Origin: Bolinopsis microptera
Lineage: Eukaryota > Ctenophora > Tentaculata > Lobata > Bolinopsidae
Direction: 5' to 3'
Assembly (NCBI RefSeq): GCF_026151205.1
Contig: NC_087079.1
Span: 7,492,635 to 7,556,634 of the forward strand
Length of the DNA: 64,000 nt
Within the stretch, counting starts at the first letter, position 1. Each line of letters begins with the position of its first letter. The notes below the pieces were generated by a model that had not been told where the DNA came from, ran no database searches, and was given only the letters and a program-made list of their open reading frames with translations. Both the position numbers and the translations under genes were made by a program. This document shows positions 27,640 through 39,500 of this stretch, piece after piece.

Positions 27640-29310
27640 ACCAGATCCTGGTATCAGAGCAAATATGAACATAAAACTGACAAAATTTTATCGAATAGGG
27701 CTTATCTGAAAATTAACGAATAGCGTGACGTGTACAGGAGATAAAAGATTAAAAGAGATATCAGACAAAAGAAATTAATGGACAGCAGAGAAGTGAAATT
27801 TAAACGAAAATATTACTATTTACACGTCACTTAACTAAAAACTGTGTAAGTTTGTTCAACTCTGTTTTGTCGTTGAGGGTAGGTTTCATTTCAACTAAAA
27901 ATCGGGCTTCTTTAATCTTTCTGTTGATGAGTGATGTTCCTATGTCTACGATTTGAAGTTTTAGCTTTGGGGGGCCAGTGTGCTGAGGGTGACTTTCCTA
28001 AGTCGATCTTCTTGTAGACGTTTTCTTGTAAAACTCTGCTGTTTTGTCAGCGACGGAAATTTCAAGGTCTTCAACACCTACAGGATAAACTGGGCAAACA
28101 AAAGTACATACACAAGTTAACTAAAACTCTAGAAGACGATGTTAACTCAACATTCAAGAACATTGCCAAGAGTCGTAATCTCCCTCAAGATGTCACTAAA
28201 CTGTTAATGAGTTATCACACCACCCTCGCTACTGCAAGAGTGATGCTTAAAACCCACAAGTACACAAGTGAGCAGATCAAGACCCTTAACCCTGACACAA
28301 TGAAAACTAGACCTATTGTTTCAGGCTGCAACTCCCCTTTTCACAAAATCCTTTGCTTTGTCTGTCACATTCTATCTCCTCTGATGAATCTAGTACCTTC
28401 ACATTTGAAAAACGATTTTCTTCAAAGGATTAAAAACAACACACCAAATGATCTGAAGAGTCTTACTTTCTTCACAGCAGACGTCGAAGCTTTATACACC
28501 AACATCAACGTACTAACAGCAATAGAAGATGTCATGGAATTTGCTAAAGAAAATAGACAGTCAATCAGTACATACGGTCTCCATCTCTCTGATTTACAAG
28601 AACTACTAGAGACAACCCTACTACCCTAGGAAAGTCATATTTTGTCTACAACAATCAAGTCTATCTACAGCTTCTTGGATTGTTCATGGGAACCAACCCT
28701 GCACCTATACTAGCTACTGTCAAAGTAGCTAGGGAAAGTCACCCTCAGCACACAGGCCCCCCAAAGCTAAAACTTCAAATCGTAGACAGAGGAACATCAC
28801 TCATCAACAGAAAGGTTAAAGAAGGTCGATTTTTAGTTGAAAAGAAACCAACACTCAACGACAAAACAGAGTTGAACAATCTAATACAGTTTTCAGTTGA
28901 GTGACGTGTAAATAGTAATATTTTCGTTTCAATTTCACTTCCCTGCTGCCATTAATTTCTTTTATCTCTTTTAGTCTTTTAATTTTATCTCCTGTACACG
29001 TCACGCTATTCGTTAATTTTCAGATAAGCCCTATTTGATAAAATTTTGTCAGTTTTATGTTCATATTTGCTCTGATTTCGTAAAAAACTATTTTACAGTG
29101 GATAACTATTTTACAGTTATATATTTTGTTTGAAATAAATTCCGTCGTAAAATTTTTGTATGTACATATTGATTGTTATAATTGAATTAAAACTATTTTA
29201 GAATATGAGTATGACGTAGAAATGTCGATACGTTATTCAGCTATTTATTTCCATTAGAATCTGTCTTCTCTGAGTCTATTCAGAAACAATCAAAAATTTG
29301 AATAAAAGAA
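27640..29310. mobile_element. Penelope-like element relic with inverted terminal repeats
   Basis: A central plus-strand RT fragment (28084-28905) is flanked by inverted copies of about 400 bp (27650-28010 versus 28730-29090). The terminal sequence to about 29300 recurs at 46855-47070 in inverted orientation. Complex inverted terminal arrangements are common in Penelope-like elements. The left inverted arm carries an N-terminal RT-like frame on the minus strand, so this copy is rearranged. Confidence 0.7.
28084..28905 (+). pseudogene. Penelope-like reverse transcriptase fragment
   Basis: Reads KTHKYTSEQIKTLNPDTMKT then RPIVSGCNSPFHKIL, and further on FFTADVEALYTNIN, a Penelope-type RT core (RPIVSG...SP and the D-V-x-A-L-Y-T-N-I motif A). 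A frame break near 28630 is followed by YFVYNNQVYLQLLGLFMGTNPAPIL, written here as two pieces: YFVYNNQVYLQLLG and LFMGTNPAPILA (motif B region). The catalytic YxDD region and the GIY-YIG domain are missing. Non-functional. Confidence 0.75.
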
Positions 29311-29548
29311 CTATACAAACTTAATATTAATGTTTTCTTAATATAATTTGTTTTCGTGTTCAATATCAGGGTTCAAAAATATGTGCACTAAATATTCCAA
29401 AAATATTTCACAATGTCTATTGTCTACACTCTACAGACTGCTTTTACATTTTACAAACAGAGGCAGATTACCAGGAACCAGTCTAACCCTAAAATGGTGT
29501 CAAGACTCAAGAGACTAAAACAATTATTACCTATTTAATTCGCGTTTT

Positions 29549-29640
29549 TGACACCACTTGGGGTACCAAATTTTGGGCTCTAAAACTCCTATTTCTTGGC
29601 CAATTTTTTATTTTTTCATGCTGATTTGGAGGCCATTAAA
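29549..29640. repeat. Dispersed repeat (TTTTGACACCACT), also at 34133-34210
   Basis: Two related copies share TTTTGACACCACTyGGGG, CCAAATT and GACCAATTTTTTATTT blocks. Class unknown. Confidence 0.55.
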
Positions 29641-29852
29641 GCATTTGACCCAGTCAAAAAAGTTTCAGTTGTATATCTTTTACGGTTTTTGCAGAAATTC
29701 GCGTTAAAGTTGATGCCGTGGTGTCAGTAAAATGGCACAGATAAATATATATATATCGTCTCGCTTTATATATAGTAAGATTATAAATGCTCATAATAAG
29801 TTCTAAGAATCTGCTGTAGATGAAAATTGTCTGATTCACTCACCACACTTAA

Positions 29853-31252
29853 GGGGACATACACCAAAACCTTTTTTGCCGGGACCCGGGATTTGACTTC
29901 ATATTATGAAAGTATAGATTACAACTGTAAGATTTGAGGCATTGAAAATTTTTTTGAGAGTACGCACATTCGAAAAAAAAATTATTTTCTTTTTCGAAAG
30001 TTTTGGAAATTTTGAGAAGTCTGTCACTGTAGTACCGATATTTCAGTCATTTTAAACTTTTTTTGGCTGATTTTTTAACTGAACATTATTTACAATGCGT
30101 ACAAGAAGCCCTTCAAAGGATTTCATAATTAAAGAATAGATGACGAAGTTACAGACCAAACAAGGTCGAGAGAAGCAAAATTGAAATTTTTGTAAAAATC
30201 AAAGTTGTATATTTTACCATTCACCCAGGTCATAAGATATCGCTTCACAAATTCTTGTGAGTGTAGCTGATGATCATATCCAACTTTTTGGAACAGGATT
30301 TCTCTCAATTTTGAGTTTTAAGGTATGAAATGTGGCCTCAAACGACTTAGTAAAATTCATCGTAAAAAAGGGCCAAACATGGCAGATTTAAGGCTTAAAA
30401 TGCCTATAACTCAAAAAGCATCAATGTTTTTGAAATAATTTTTACAGAATCGTAATCAGCTTGAGAAGACGAATCTTTTAGTACCAAATAGGTTATTTTA
30501 GAAGACAAATTGTCTTAAATAATTTTCTAGCTTGAACACAAGGGTCCCCTCTTGTATAAATTTTGTACAAATTGTACACATTTTTTTACAAATTTTGTGT
30601 CTTAAACTATTATAAATTTGGTACTAAAAGATTCGTCTTCTCAAGCTGATTACGATTCTGTAAAAATTATTTCAAAAACATTGATGCTTTTTGAGTTATA
30701 GGCATTTTAAGCCTTAAATCTGCCATGTTTGGCCCTTTTTTACGATGAATTTTACTAAGTCGTTTGAGGCCACATTTCATACCTTAAAACTCAAAATTGA
30801 GAGAAATCCTGTTCCAAAAAGTTGGATATGATCATCAGCTACACTCACAAGAATTTGTGAAGCGATATCTTATGACCTGGGTGAATGGTAAAATATACAA
30901 CTTTGATTTTTACAAAAATTTCAATTTTGCTTCTCTCGACCTTGTTTGGTCTGTAACTTCGTCATCTATTCTTTAATTATGAAATCCTTTGAAGGGCTTC
31001 TTGTACGCATTGTAAATAATGTTCAGTTAAAAAATCAGCCAAAAAAAGTTTAAAATGACTGAAATATCGGTACTACAGTGACAGACTTCTCAAAATTTCC
31101 AAAACTTTCGAAAAAGAAAATAATTTTTTTTTCGAATGTGCGTACTCTCAAAAAAATTTTCAATGCCTCAAATCTTACAGTTGTAATCTATACTTTCATA
31201 ATATGAAGTCAAATCCCGGGTCCCGGCAAAAAAGGTTTTGGTGTATGTCCCC
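29853..31252. mobile_element. 1.4-kb foldback element, TTAA target duplication, copy 1
   Basis: Two near-identical arms of about 635 bp in inverted orientation (29853-30487 and 30618-31252), around a 130-bp loop. Ends are GGGGACATACACCAAAACC, and both sides are flanked by TTAA (29849-29852, 31253-31256). TTAA duplication is typical of piggyBac-type mobilisation, although these ends begin GGGG rather than CCC. No ORF. It sits just downstream of the GPCR stop codon. Confidence 0.85.
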
Positions 31253-31385
31253 TTAAGCTATGAAGTTTACTGTCCTATCAACAAACCATTTCCTTTTAGG
31301 TTATTACTGGTTTCTTAGTCCATAGTTATACTAGATTTGGGGAATTTTTTCCATCATCCTGGTTTTCTTTCTCCTCCGATTCAAT

Positions 31386-33589
31386 CTAGTCAGATCCTTT
31401 CTCTATCCTTGCTATCTCACATTCTTCGACATCTTCATATATTATATCTTCCTCTTTTCTTCCATCTTTTTTCTCGGCAACAGCTGCTTCAGCTCCTTGA
31501 GAAGAATTTGCATAAGGATTAGAATTGACAACAGAAGCCTGAGTAATGCTGACATTCTGTTTCCCCTCCTCTTTCTTAGACTGTTTTATTCCCAATAAAG
31601 CAAGTGTGTTGTCTTTGACATCTTCTTGGAACACGACCAAAGCAGTGAAAAGGAGAGGTCCTTGTAGTCCTGTTAGAAGAATGAAAAAGTACTGCATGTA
31701 CACAGCTCCAGGACCAACTGCAAGGGCGATCACAATCCAAGGACACCCAATTGAGACTGCAACCATCATCAATGCTTTAGCTGTTCTTTCTAAACTAGAA
31801 ATTCCACTTCCAGACTTTGCTGCTCGGATAATTACTCTAGCTATCATTCCAAAGCAGACACAGTTGAAGAGAATAATAGTGTACGCAGGCACCATGAACC
31901 CAACATACTTCCAAGGATCTTCAACCCAGCAGCTGGTGTCATTCTTTCTTGCTGCTCCAACATACGGCGTAGAGTAGTCATCCTTATTCAGTGTAAGTGA
32001 CGTCAAGAAGGCTGCAACTGGAAATATCAGTGGTAGTAACCAACTTACAGCTACACACTTGTGGAAGAAAAACTTGTCTTTATTTCCGAAGGTCTTTATA
32101 GCATTAACTATCTTTCCGAAGAAGTTCCAAGCACAGCATACCATCCAAGAAAGAGCAGACAGAAAGAAGTATTGGGTAATGATCACACCTGCAACACATC
32201 CTTTGTTTAATGACAATAGAGGGTTACCAGATTGGTCCACAGTTATTTTGGTAGAGGCAGAAAGGGAGGTAAAGGACAGGTTAGCCAATATCAGAGCCAG
32301 TATAAGATTAAGTTGGATCAGAGTGGCCTGCTTCTGTCGCAGCTTCTTGAACGGAAGAATCAGGCCAAGAGTCAGGAACAGGAAGATAAGGTTTACTGCA
32401 GACATAAAGTAGCTGAAGATATCCTGGGCTGGATCTGTCACTTCTGTTGGACTTAGCAACACTGCAAAGCTTGTTGTATGAGTACAGGTGCACATGCAGG
32501 TTTTGTCTTCATTTAGGATAGTTGTGCAACCCTCAGTCAGCCATTCATCCGTTACTACGTCAAGATATACACATGTTCTTTTGATGTTATTCCCAGAGAT
32601 AGTCGAATCCTTCTTTTGCTGGAAGATCAGTGAAAAGTTGTAGCCGTCCATTATTTCACTGTCTAAAAAGTTGATTGAGACTATTGGAGAGCCCAAAGTG
32701 CTATTTGGAGTTGTTGGTTTCGGCAGCATTTTTTTATAGGATTCATCCATGACTGCCACATTTATTTTTAGTCCTCGTTGGTTTCCGAAATCTAGCATGA
32801 TGGGAAGATCGTCTGCTGGGACAGTTTCAGGAGCTGTCAGGTTAATGGCAGGTTTTTCTTTAGACATGGTCGGGGTGACTGATTGCAATACAATCGAGTC
32901 CGTTGTTATTATGTTATCTTCTGTATTGGACTTGGACACAGTTTCCAAAATCTTTATTATCTCTGATTTCTCCGATTCCTTCAAAAATTCAGATTCTCCC
33001 CTCCTCAGATTTTCCATTGACCTTATCATGACCAAACTTAGCTCTTTCACCTCAGAAGTAGGATGTTTGGTTAATTTCGAAAGAAGATCAACAATTTCAT
33101 GAGTGTCTCTGGGGGACAGTATAAGTTCTGCTCCCGCGTCAGCAACACAGTTCAGTTCCTTGTTGAGATCGTGTACTTTGTCTGCATTCAAGTCACTTTC
33201 AACTTCAAGTACTGATTGCAAGCAAGATGACAGTGGGGAATCACATTCACCGGTGTCAGTGTGATCATCCCAATATCCTTCTACAGTGCACTCTTTGTAA
33301 AGTTTCTTGTATGGATCTCCAGGACAGTTAGCTGAGCTTCTGTTTCCTGCCCAGGTTTCTGCAAATTCTATAGGTGATCCCTTATTCAACCACGGTAGTG
33401 TGATGGAAGTAGGCCCACACCTGACATTGGCACTTACAGGCAAGCAAGCTGTCTTTTCCCTATTCACAGATCCAGCGCAGGCTAAACATCGGGTTTGTTG
33501 AGGATATGGTTGGTATTCAGAGGGATCACATCTCAGGCAGCTAGGTTCTTTTCCTCCATTGCGAGAATACCACCCAGGTGCACAGATAT
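31386..33589 (-). CDS. Adhesion GPCR last exon: HRM-like, GAIN/GPS, 7TM and tail
   Basis: The open frame runs up to 33653, but the exon starts at 33589 after TTTCAG; the upstream Met-rich stretch is intronic. From residue 509: Cys-rich start (ICAPGWYSRNGGKEPSCLRC), then an HRM-like block (ITLPWLNKGSPIEF...CTVEGYWDD). A helical GAIN-like region and the GPS motif CMCTCTHTTSFAVLL follow. The cleavage tripeptide is HTT where most family members have HLT or HLS, so autocleavage is uncertain. Seven hydrophobic helices span about residues 900-1160, with TM1 FMSAVNLIFLFLTLGLILPF and TM7 GLQGPLLFTALVVF. The tail is acidic and Lys-rich (EDIIYEDVEECEIARIEKGSD) with a possible Tyr phosphorylation site. 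Confidence 0.95.
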
Positions 33590-36500
33590 CTGAAATTATT
33601 GACTTTTTATTGTAGTTGCATAGTTTATAAGCTTTGCACTTTTTACACATCATAGTTATTCAAAAGCCCATCTGTCAGTTGAATTAACTATTTCAATAAA
33701 GTTCAGTTGCCGAATTGCTTTAGTACTGATAACAAAAACTTAGAACATACGTTTAATACTAATCTGAAAATCTAAATCTAAGACGAAACTACTATTTTAA
33801 CGACTTAAACCGTGATAAACACTTTCTATATTATTCCTTACATACCACATTGAGTTTTATCTGAGTTTGCCAATATGTTATCATCACATTGTCTACAGAA
33901 AATAGCTCCCTCTATAGGACTAATCATGTTTCCCGTACAAGAGACACACTTGGTTGAATCCATTTCAGCTTCTCTAAACGTTCCCGGAGGGCACAGTTCA
34001 CATGTTATCATGCTGCAAGTTTTATACTGCCCAGCTGGGCATGTTTCTGAAAGCGATTGTATTATTACATCTCATAATATTCATTATTTTTTATTTATTT
34101 TGAATACGAGTTTAACTAGTTATCAATTTTATGATTTTGACACCACTCGGGGCTCCAAATTGCAGGACCTAAAGTTATTATTCATTGACCAATTTTTTAT
34201 TTCGTCATACTGGACCAGCTATTCCATTGGTCTTTTCTGAGCATGAATTCTCCTACTCTCAAAAAATTGAAGAACTACAAAAGTCTTGGGATTGACGTTA
34301 TCTCTAATGAGCAGTTAAAGTACGGGGCAAGTGGTCTGAGCGAACAGAAAGTAACAAATTGTGTCTCACGGATCTGTTCTTCAAAGATCTATGAGTCCGT
34401 TTCTGACTAAGTTAATCATCATCCCGTCCATTACAACCAAAGTATTTTATTTTTTTCGAATAAAACCACTTCGGTCGAAATAAATTAAGGCCAATACATG
34501 ACGCTTGTTATATGTAAAAAAGGAACGATAAGATTGAAACATTTAATTGACTTCAGAGGTCCTTCTCCACACGGCTCTGGAATTAAACGAATTAAGGTAC
34601 TTCAGTCCATGGTTTATGCTACACTGATTAATATGAGCCTAAAATGTTTTTTCGGTTTCGAAGTCCCCTTCTACCCTGCCTTCAGAGGTACGTATCGAGA
34701 ATGACTCAACAGAAAATTTTCTCAGTCGAAATCTTTCAGAATTTTTCTGGAAACCACTTTTGTTCATGTTTCATGCTACCCTGATAATTATGAGCCGAAA
34801 ATAGTCCGTACCTACATTCGAAAAAATGTGTATCAAATGGTCGGCTTCGAAAAAATATTTATGGCTCATAATGATCAAGGTAACCTGAAATGTAAACAAA
34901 ATTTGTTTCCAAGATAACTTTGTAAATTTTTTGACTTCGAAAATGTTCGGTCCGAGTCATCTCGCCTTTTTGTTAAGTTTATATCCTTTAAGTTATCCTT
35001 TAATGGTGATGCTATGGTTATTTAGCATGTTTACTGTTTCAATACCTGGATGTATACACTCGGGTTCATCGGATTCGAAACGAAATTCCGTTCCTGAGAT
35101 GCAGATCACCTCGCTGCTCCCTTTATTGAGAGCTCTGGATTCAACACAATTCACTTCCACCACGGTTCCTGGGACTACTGGGAACTGTGTCGTTGTCCAG
35201 ATCGTAGTCCTCCACTCAGCCTTCAGTCCCGTGCAGCTCACTGTCGATATGTCATATTAAATCACGTTAAACTGATTAATAAGGGTTATTTTGACGGTTT
35301 CTTATGATCACTTTATTAAGTTATAAATAACAATATGTACTAACTATCCTATATCCCATATCCTATAATATATGTGTTTATGTTAAATAACTAAATGGCA
35401 TACTTGAAATTTAGACAGAAAACACGTAATCACGAGCTTACGAGAGAATCAGCAAGTTGGCTTATTTGTAAATTAAAGTTATTGTTACTTTGTTAAACCA
35501 AAGCTTGTTATTATTAGTCACCTGGTTGTGTTCTGTAGTAATCAGATGCTGTGTCGGAGGAAGAGAACTTTATCTTTGCCACGTCCGTGTTCCAGATCGT
35601 GCTCCACCAGCTACCGTCACACGTTGCTAGAGAGATCATTATGTTGAGCACCTCTACCTCGTTACAGTGTATCACTACTCTGACACCTGCAGTTCTGGTT
35701 ATACGCCACACCTTGTCAGCAGTAGAGGGGAGATTAACAGGGAAGTTAGTGGAGGATGTGCACCAGCTGAGGTTGTATTGTGGAGTAGAGGTGAAGAAGA
35801 GCGCGACTGCTCCTGCAAACTCTCCCCCAGCAGAGTAGAAGTCCACATACACCATATTGTCACTCCCCAGCACACTATTAGTTCTAATTTCTAAAGGTGT
35901 CGACTCAAGATCCCACTCTATTTTCACCTCACGTTTCACTGGTAACCAATCTGTTAATTGTATGTTTAATTCATGACTACTGAGCAACGATTAATGAATA
36001 TTATGAATTTAAAGAAGAGGTGTTCTAGCAAAATTGTAAAGGAATTGTATGAATGTCGCCCATAGTTTATTCTCAGAATTTAAGGGCCCGACCATACTAT
36101 GCCTATCTGATAATCTGTGCCTAACTGCAGGCACAGTCTGTTCAGTAGTCGTGCCAACTGTCATGGATAACGCGACGTCACGATTTATACCTTATAAGGT
36201 CAATATTTTACGTGATATGGACATTGGCGGTACAGAGTGCAAAAATAGTACAGACAGATCCGTCTGAAAAAATCGATCTACTGACACAAGAAGCTTCCAA
36301 AGAATTTATGACGTTTTTTGGTTACATTTTTAGGTTTCATTAAGCTGACCAATTTTTCCAAAATTTTCCACTTGTCTTAAGGCCACATTTTGCCACTTTT
36401 TACCTCCTTTCTTGTTTGTCAAATATCTTCAGCTGTGAACATCGTAGAAGGTTACGAATTAATAAAGGGTGATTATCATATCGACGAGAAACACTTTTGT

Positions 36501-39500
36501 GAGAAAAATGTTCATGTCAGACAATCAGATAATTCGAAGAGAGTTGACAAGCCCCTTCCTCCACCAAAGCATCAGGGGAATGGTTGTGCTCCTCAGGTCC
36601 AGTGGAAAGGGTCTTGTCGCGTGAGAGCAAAGGCACTTCACACTCCAGTTCTGTGAGCATCTCCAGTGATCTTTGGGTGCAACTGTCGTGTTGACAATCT
36701 GACATGACGAATCAGAACACGTCACTGATTGGGAGCCTATTAATGGCCTGTTAAGGGGAGATACACCAAAAACGTTTTTGCTCCGAACATCGATTTTATT
36801 TTATATTATGGTTAAATAGACAAAAAGAATAAGATTGCACACCTTCAAAATTTTCTAAAAATATTCCCTCATCGAGAAAAAAAATATTTTTCTTTTTCGA
36901 AAATTTTTAAAATTTGGAGAAGTCTGTCACTGAAATACCGATAGTTCGGCCATTTTAAAAGTTTTTTGGCTGATTTTTTAACTGAACATTACTTACAATC
37001 CGTACAAGAAGCCATTGAAAGTATTATATAATTTAACGATAAATGACGACGTTACAGAGCAAACAAGGTCGAAAAATAAAAATTGAAATTTTTCCCACTT
37101 CTAAAGTTGTACATTTCACCAATCACCCGGGTCAGCAGATATCGCTTAAAAAATTCTTGTGAGTGTAGCTGATGATCATATCAAACTTTTTGGAGTAGGA
37201 TTTCTCTCAGATTTGAGTTTTAAGCTATGCAATGTGGCCTCAAACGACTTAGTAAAATTCATCGTAAAAAAGGGCAAAAAAGGCAGATTTAAGGCTTAAA
37301 ATGCCTATAACTCAAAAAGTATCAGTTTTTTGAAATAATTTTTACAAAATCGTAATCAGCTTGGGAAGACGAATCTTTTAGTACGACATTTATAATATTT
37401 AAAGACACAAAATTTGTAAAAAAATGTGTACAATTTGTACAAAATTTATACAAGGGGGGACCCTTGTGTTCGAGCTAGAAAATTATTTAAGACAATTTGT
37501 CTTCTAAAAGCACCTATCACAATGCTGGCAAGCATTACCGTCGCCCTTATATTCACAATACTATTTACCCCCTATACTAGTATATCCCCTTTATTGTTTT
37601 CCCGGCATTAAGACTCATCGAAAGTAGTTCAGCAGGTATAATTATGTTAAAACATTCTAATTCAATGTTAAAGATGACAGGAATAAGAAATAGTTATGTG
37701 GAGGTTTTTAAGAAATTTGCGCAAAATACGCGCCAGCATGTTATACGAAATTAGGTAAAAAACCCAAAATCGCCATATTCAGGTGCCTTAAAAACCATGT
37801 TAAAATTGAGTTAGAGATTTGAAACTTTGCAGGGCGTCTAGACCTTGTCCAAATCGACTGTAAAAAAAATTTCATGTTTCAGGAGTATCGGGAAGTGGGT
37901 TTTCTGGAACCCCTGTTTTATAACAGATTGTCGTGAAGTATATATATGTATGTGTAGACGCTTTTTGCAGTCAATTGTAGCCTACATTTAAGTGTCCGTA
38001 GATTCAAAAGTATAAAAGATACAGTCATTTCGAACCACAGGTTTTAAAGATAATTGTTTATACTTTAGTTTACATTATTTTAAAAGATAATTTATTTTCA
38101 TCATCATCACTTGATGACGTCATCAAATTAAGTGTTTTTAAAACTTGATTTTTGACAAAGTAATAACTTTTCAAATCGATTTTAAACCATTAAGAAGTAA
38201 TTTTATTCAAAATCTGAGGACATTTTCACCTTAGATAATTGTTCAAGCATTCTGAAAATCTACCGGAAAAGTTTCTTACTTTGCTCCTTCATAAAGATAT
38301 GCGCTATTGAAGTAAGTGCTTTTTTGAAGAATAATTTTATGAAAAAACAAAAGTTGTGAATTAGTATTCTCTGGTGTTGGGCCATCCCTTGGGTTGTGGA
38401 GCTCAATTTTGCTTTTTAAAGGTCTAAATTGTGTTATAGGCTAGTTTTAAAGTTGAAAATCGAAAAGGTGCACGCGTGGGGACACGCCCAAATTGATAGA
38501 AAATTGCTAAAATTTCTGAAAATTGTTTCACCATTTTTATCAACTTTGGAGTCCCGTTGTGATCCAAGTTCTGTATGAAATCTTCTAAAACTTTGCATGC
38601 TTATTAAACTATATAAAAAATACTGCTATGCAAAAATTTACGGTGATTCAATATTTTATGCGCACGCAACGTCCGCTCAAAGTTTGCACGTGCGAAAGGT
38701 GAGAATTTTGCTCATTCGTGATTTCGAATAAATTCTGCTTTCCCACGATATTTAAATGGCATTATATATGAATTTAATGCCAACTTGAATGAGTAAAAAG
38801 TGCCATGTTCAGTTGGGTAAAATTTCGAAATCGATGAAATTACCTCCTTATTATTATAAATGTTAATGAAAATATGAGTTTACATTTCAGCTTTGTAAAT
38901 TATCCTGACATTATAATCAAAAAGAGATGATATTTGACCAAAACCCATAATCATGGGTAGAGTGTACCGCTGCCAGTGTCTCTCTTTTCCAAACAAAAGG
39001 AAATGATATTAATTTAAATAACCGTCCGCAAATGCAAATTGATACCGAGAATGAAATCGGTCGCTCGCTTTTCCAATCAATAATCTTTATTACAATTCGT
39101 AATAGCCGTGATCGAATGGAAAAAGCGAGCGACCGATTTCATTCTCGGTATCAATTTGCATTTGCGGACGGTTATTTAAATTAATATCGTTTCCTTTTGT
39201 TTGGAAAAGAGAGACACTGGCAGCGGTACACTCTACCCATGATTATGGGTTTTGGTCAAATTTGGTACTAAAAGATTCGTCTTCCCAAGCTGATTACGAT
39301 TTTGTAAAAATTATTTCAAAAAACTGATACTTTTTGAGTTATAGGCATTTTAAGCCTTAAATCTGCCTTTTTTGCCCTTTTTTACGATGAATTTTACTAA
39401 GTCGTTTGAGGCCACATTGCATAGCTTAAAACTCAAATCTGAGAGAAATCCTACTCCAAAAAGTTTGATATGATCATCAGCTACACTCACAAGAATTTTT

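Noticed and set aside
31546-33501. Plus-strand ORFs opposite the GPCR last exon
   Set aside because: Shadows of the 735-codon coding exon on the other strand; no domain or splice support.
33590-33653. Met start of the GPCR at 33653
   Set aside because: A TTTCAG acceptor at 33590 and upstream in-phase ectodomain exons show the Met codons are intronic.
34480-34930. Possible MITE with TTCGAAA motifs in a GPCR intron
   Set aside because: Short inverted matches only; ends and duplications could not be defined.
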